DNA from: an uncultured Clostridia bacterium
Lineage (GTDB): Bacteria; Bacillota; Clostridia; Oscillospirales; Ruminococcaceae
DNA: 14,255 nt
Direction: 5' to 3'
Assembly: GCA_945835425.1 (NCBI GenBank)
Contig: CAMAJC010000015.1
Coordinates: 1-14,255 of the forward strand
Under the pieces are notes generated by a model that saw only the letters and a list, made by a program, of their open reading frames with translations, had not been told where the DNA came from and searched no databases. This document shows, piece by piece, positions 14,203 to 14,255 of this stretch. The first letter of the stretch is position 1. Each line of letters begins with the position of its first letter. The position numbers and the translations under genes are program-made.

Positions 14203-14255
14203 GTCGATAAAGTAGAAGCTCTTCCCGCCCTCTCCGGCCTACGGCCACCTCTCCC
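14203..14255. repeat. Left end of a possible dispersed palindromic repeat, cut by the window edge
   Basis: The last bases, CTTCCCGCCCTCTCCGGCC followed by TACGGCCACCTCTCCC, are pyrimidine-rich and contain GGCC-TAC-GGCC. I recall similar CCCTCTC...CTCTCCC blocks as intergenic repeats in Ruminococcaceae genomes, usually followed by a GGGAGAG complement. The complementary half would lie beyond the window, so this is a recollection, not a demonstration. Confidence 0.4.

Overview
The window reads as chromosomal DNA of an anaerobic Clostridia-type Firmicute, probably Oscillospiraceae/Ruminococcaceae-like. The grounds are strong AGGAGG-type ribosome binding sites, near-consensus housekeeping promoters with 17-bp spacers, moderately high GC content, a ferredoxin-dependent 2-oxoacid oxidoreductase, and a compact ECF sigma factor of a kind I associate with gut Clostridia. 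The genus cannot be read from the sequence. Coding density is high and I see no broken genes, tRNAs, rRNAs, CRISPR arrays or complete insertion sequences.

Layout, left to right. (1) A truncated MscS-type mechanosensitive channel on the minus strand (1-555) with its own promoter. (2) A 43-residue, very acidic-tailed small protein (709-840, plus). (3) A cytoplasmic family 3 glycoside hydrolase with permuted domain order (1034-3556, plus), preceded by a near-perfect promoter and a long leader hairpin. A bidirectional terminator separates it from a convergent GNAT acetyltransferase (3636-4124, minus). (4) An AT-rich control region with inverted repeats, then a sodium:solute symporter (4398-5930, plus) ending in a strong terminator. 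(5) A tight three-gene minus-strand operon (7970 down to 5997): archaeal/eukaryotic-type peptidyl-tRNA hydrolase, RluA-family pseudouridine synthase, and a HIT-GNAT fusion protein. (6) Divergently, an ECF sigma factor translationally coupled to a single-pass membrane protein that is probably its anti-sigma/sensor (8154-9919, plus). (7) An AMP-forming acyl-CoA ligase followed by the two subunits of indolepyruvate:ferredoxin oxidoreductase (10066-14154, plus).

The most coherent biochemical unit is the last one. The ligase can make an acyl-CoA, and IorAB interconverts aryl-2-oxoacids (indolepyruvate, phenylpyruvate, 4-hydroxyphenylpyruvate) with arylacetyl-CoA, CO2 and ferredoxin. The set could salvage arylacetates into aromatic amino acids by reductive carboxylation, or degrade aromatic amino acids to arylacetates. 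The sequence does not decide the direction. An internal promoter in front of iorA allows expression independent of the ligase.

No clearly new defence or mobile system is visible. The items most worth a second look are the HIT-GNAT fusion, the ligase/IorAB module with its hairpin at the internal promoter, the sigma/large-ectodomain pair, the 43-residue protein, and the repeat-like sequence cut by the right edge.
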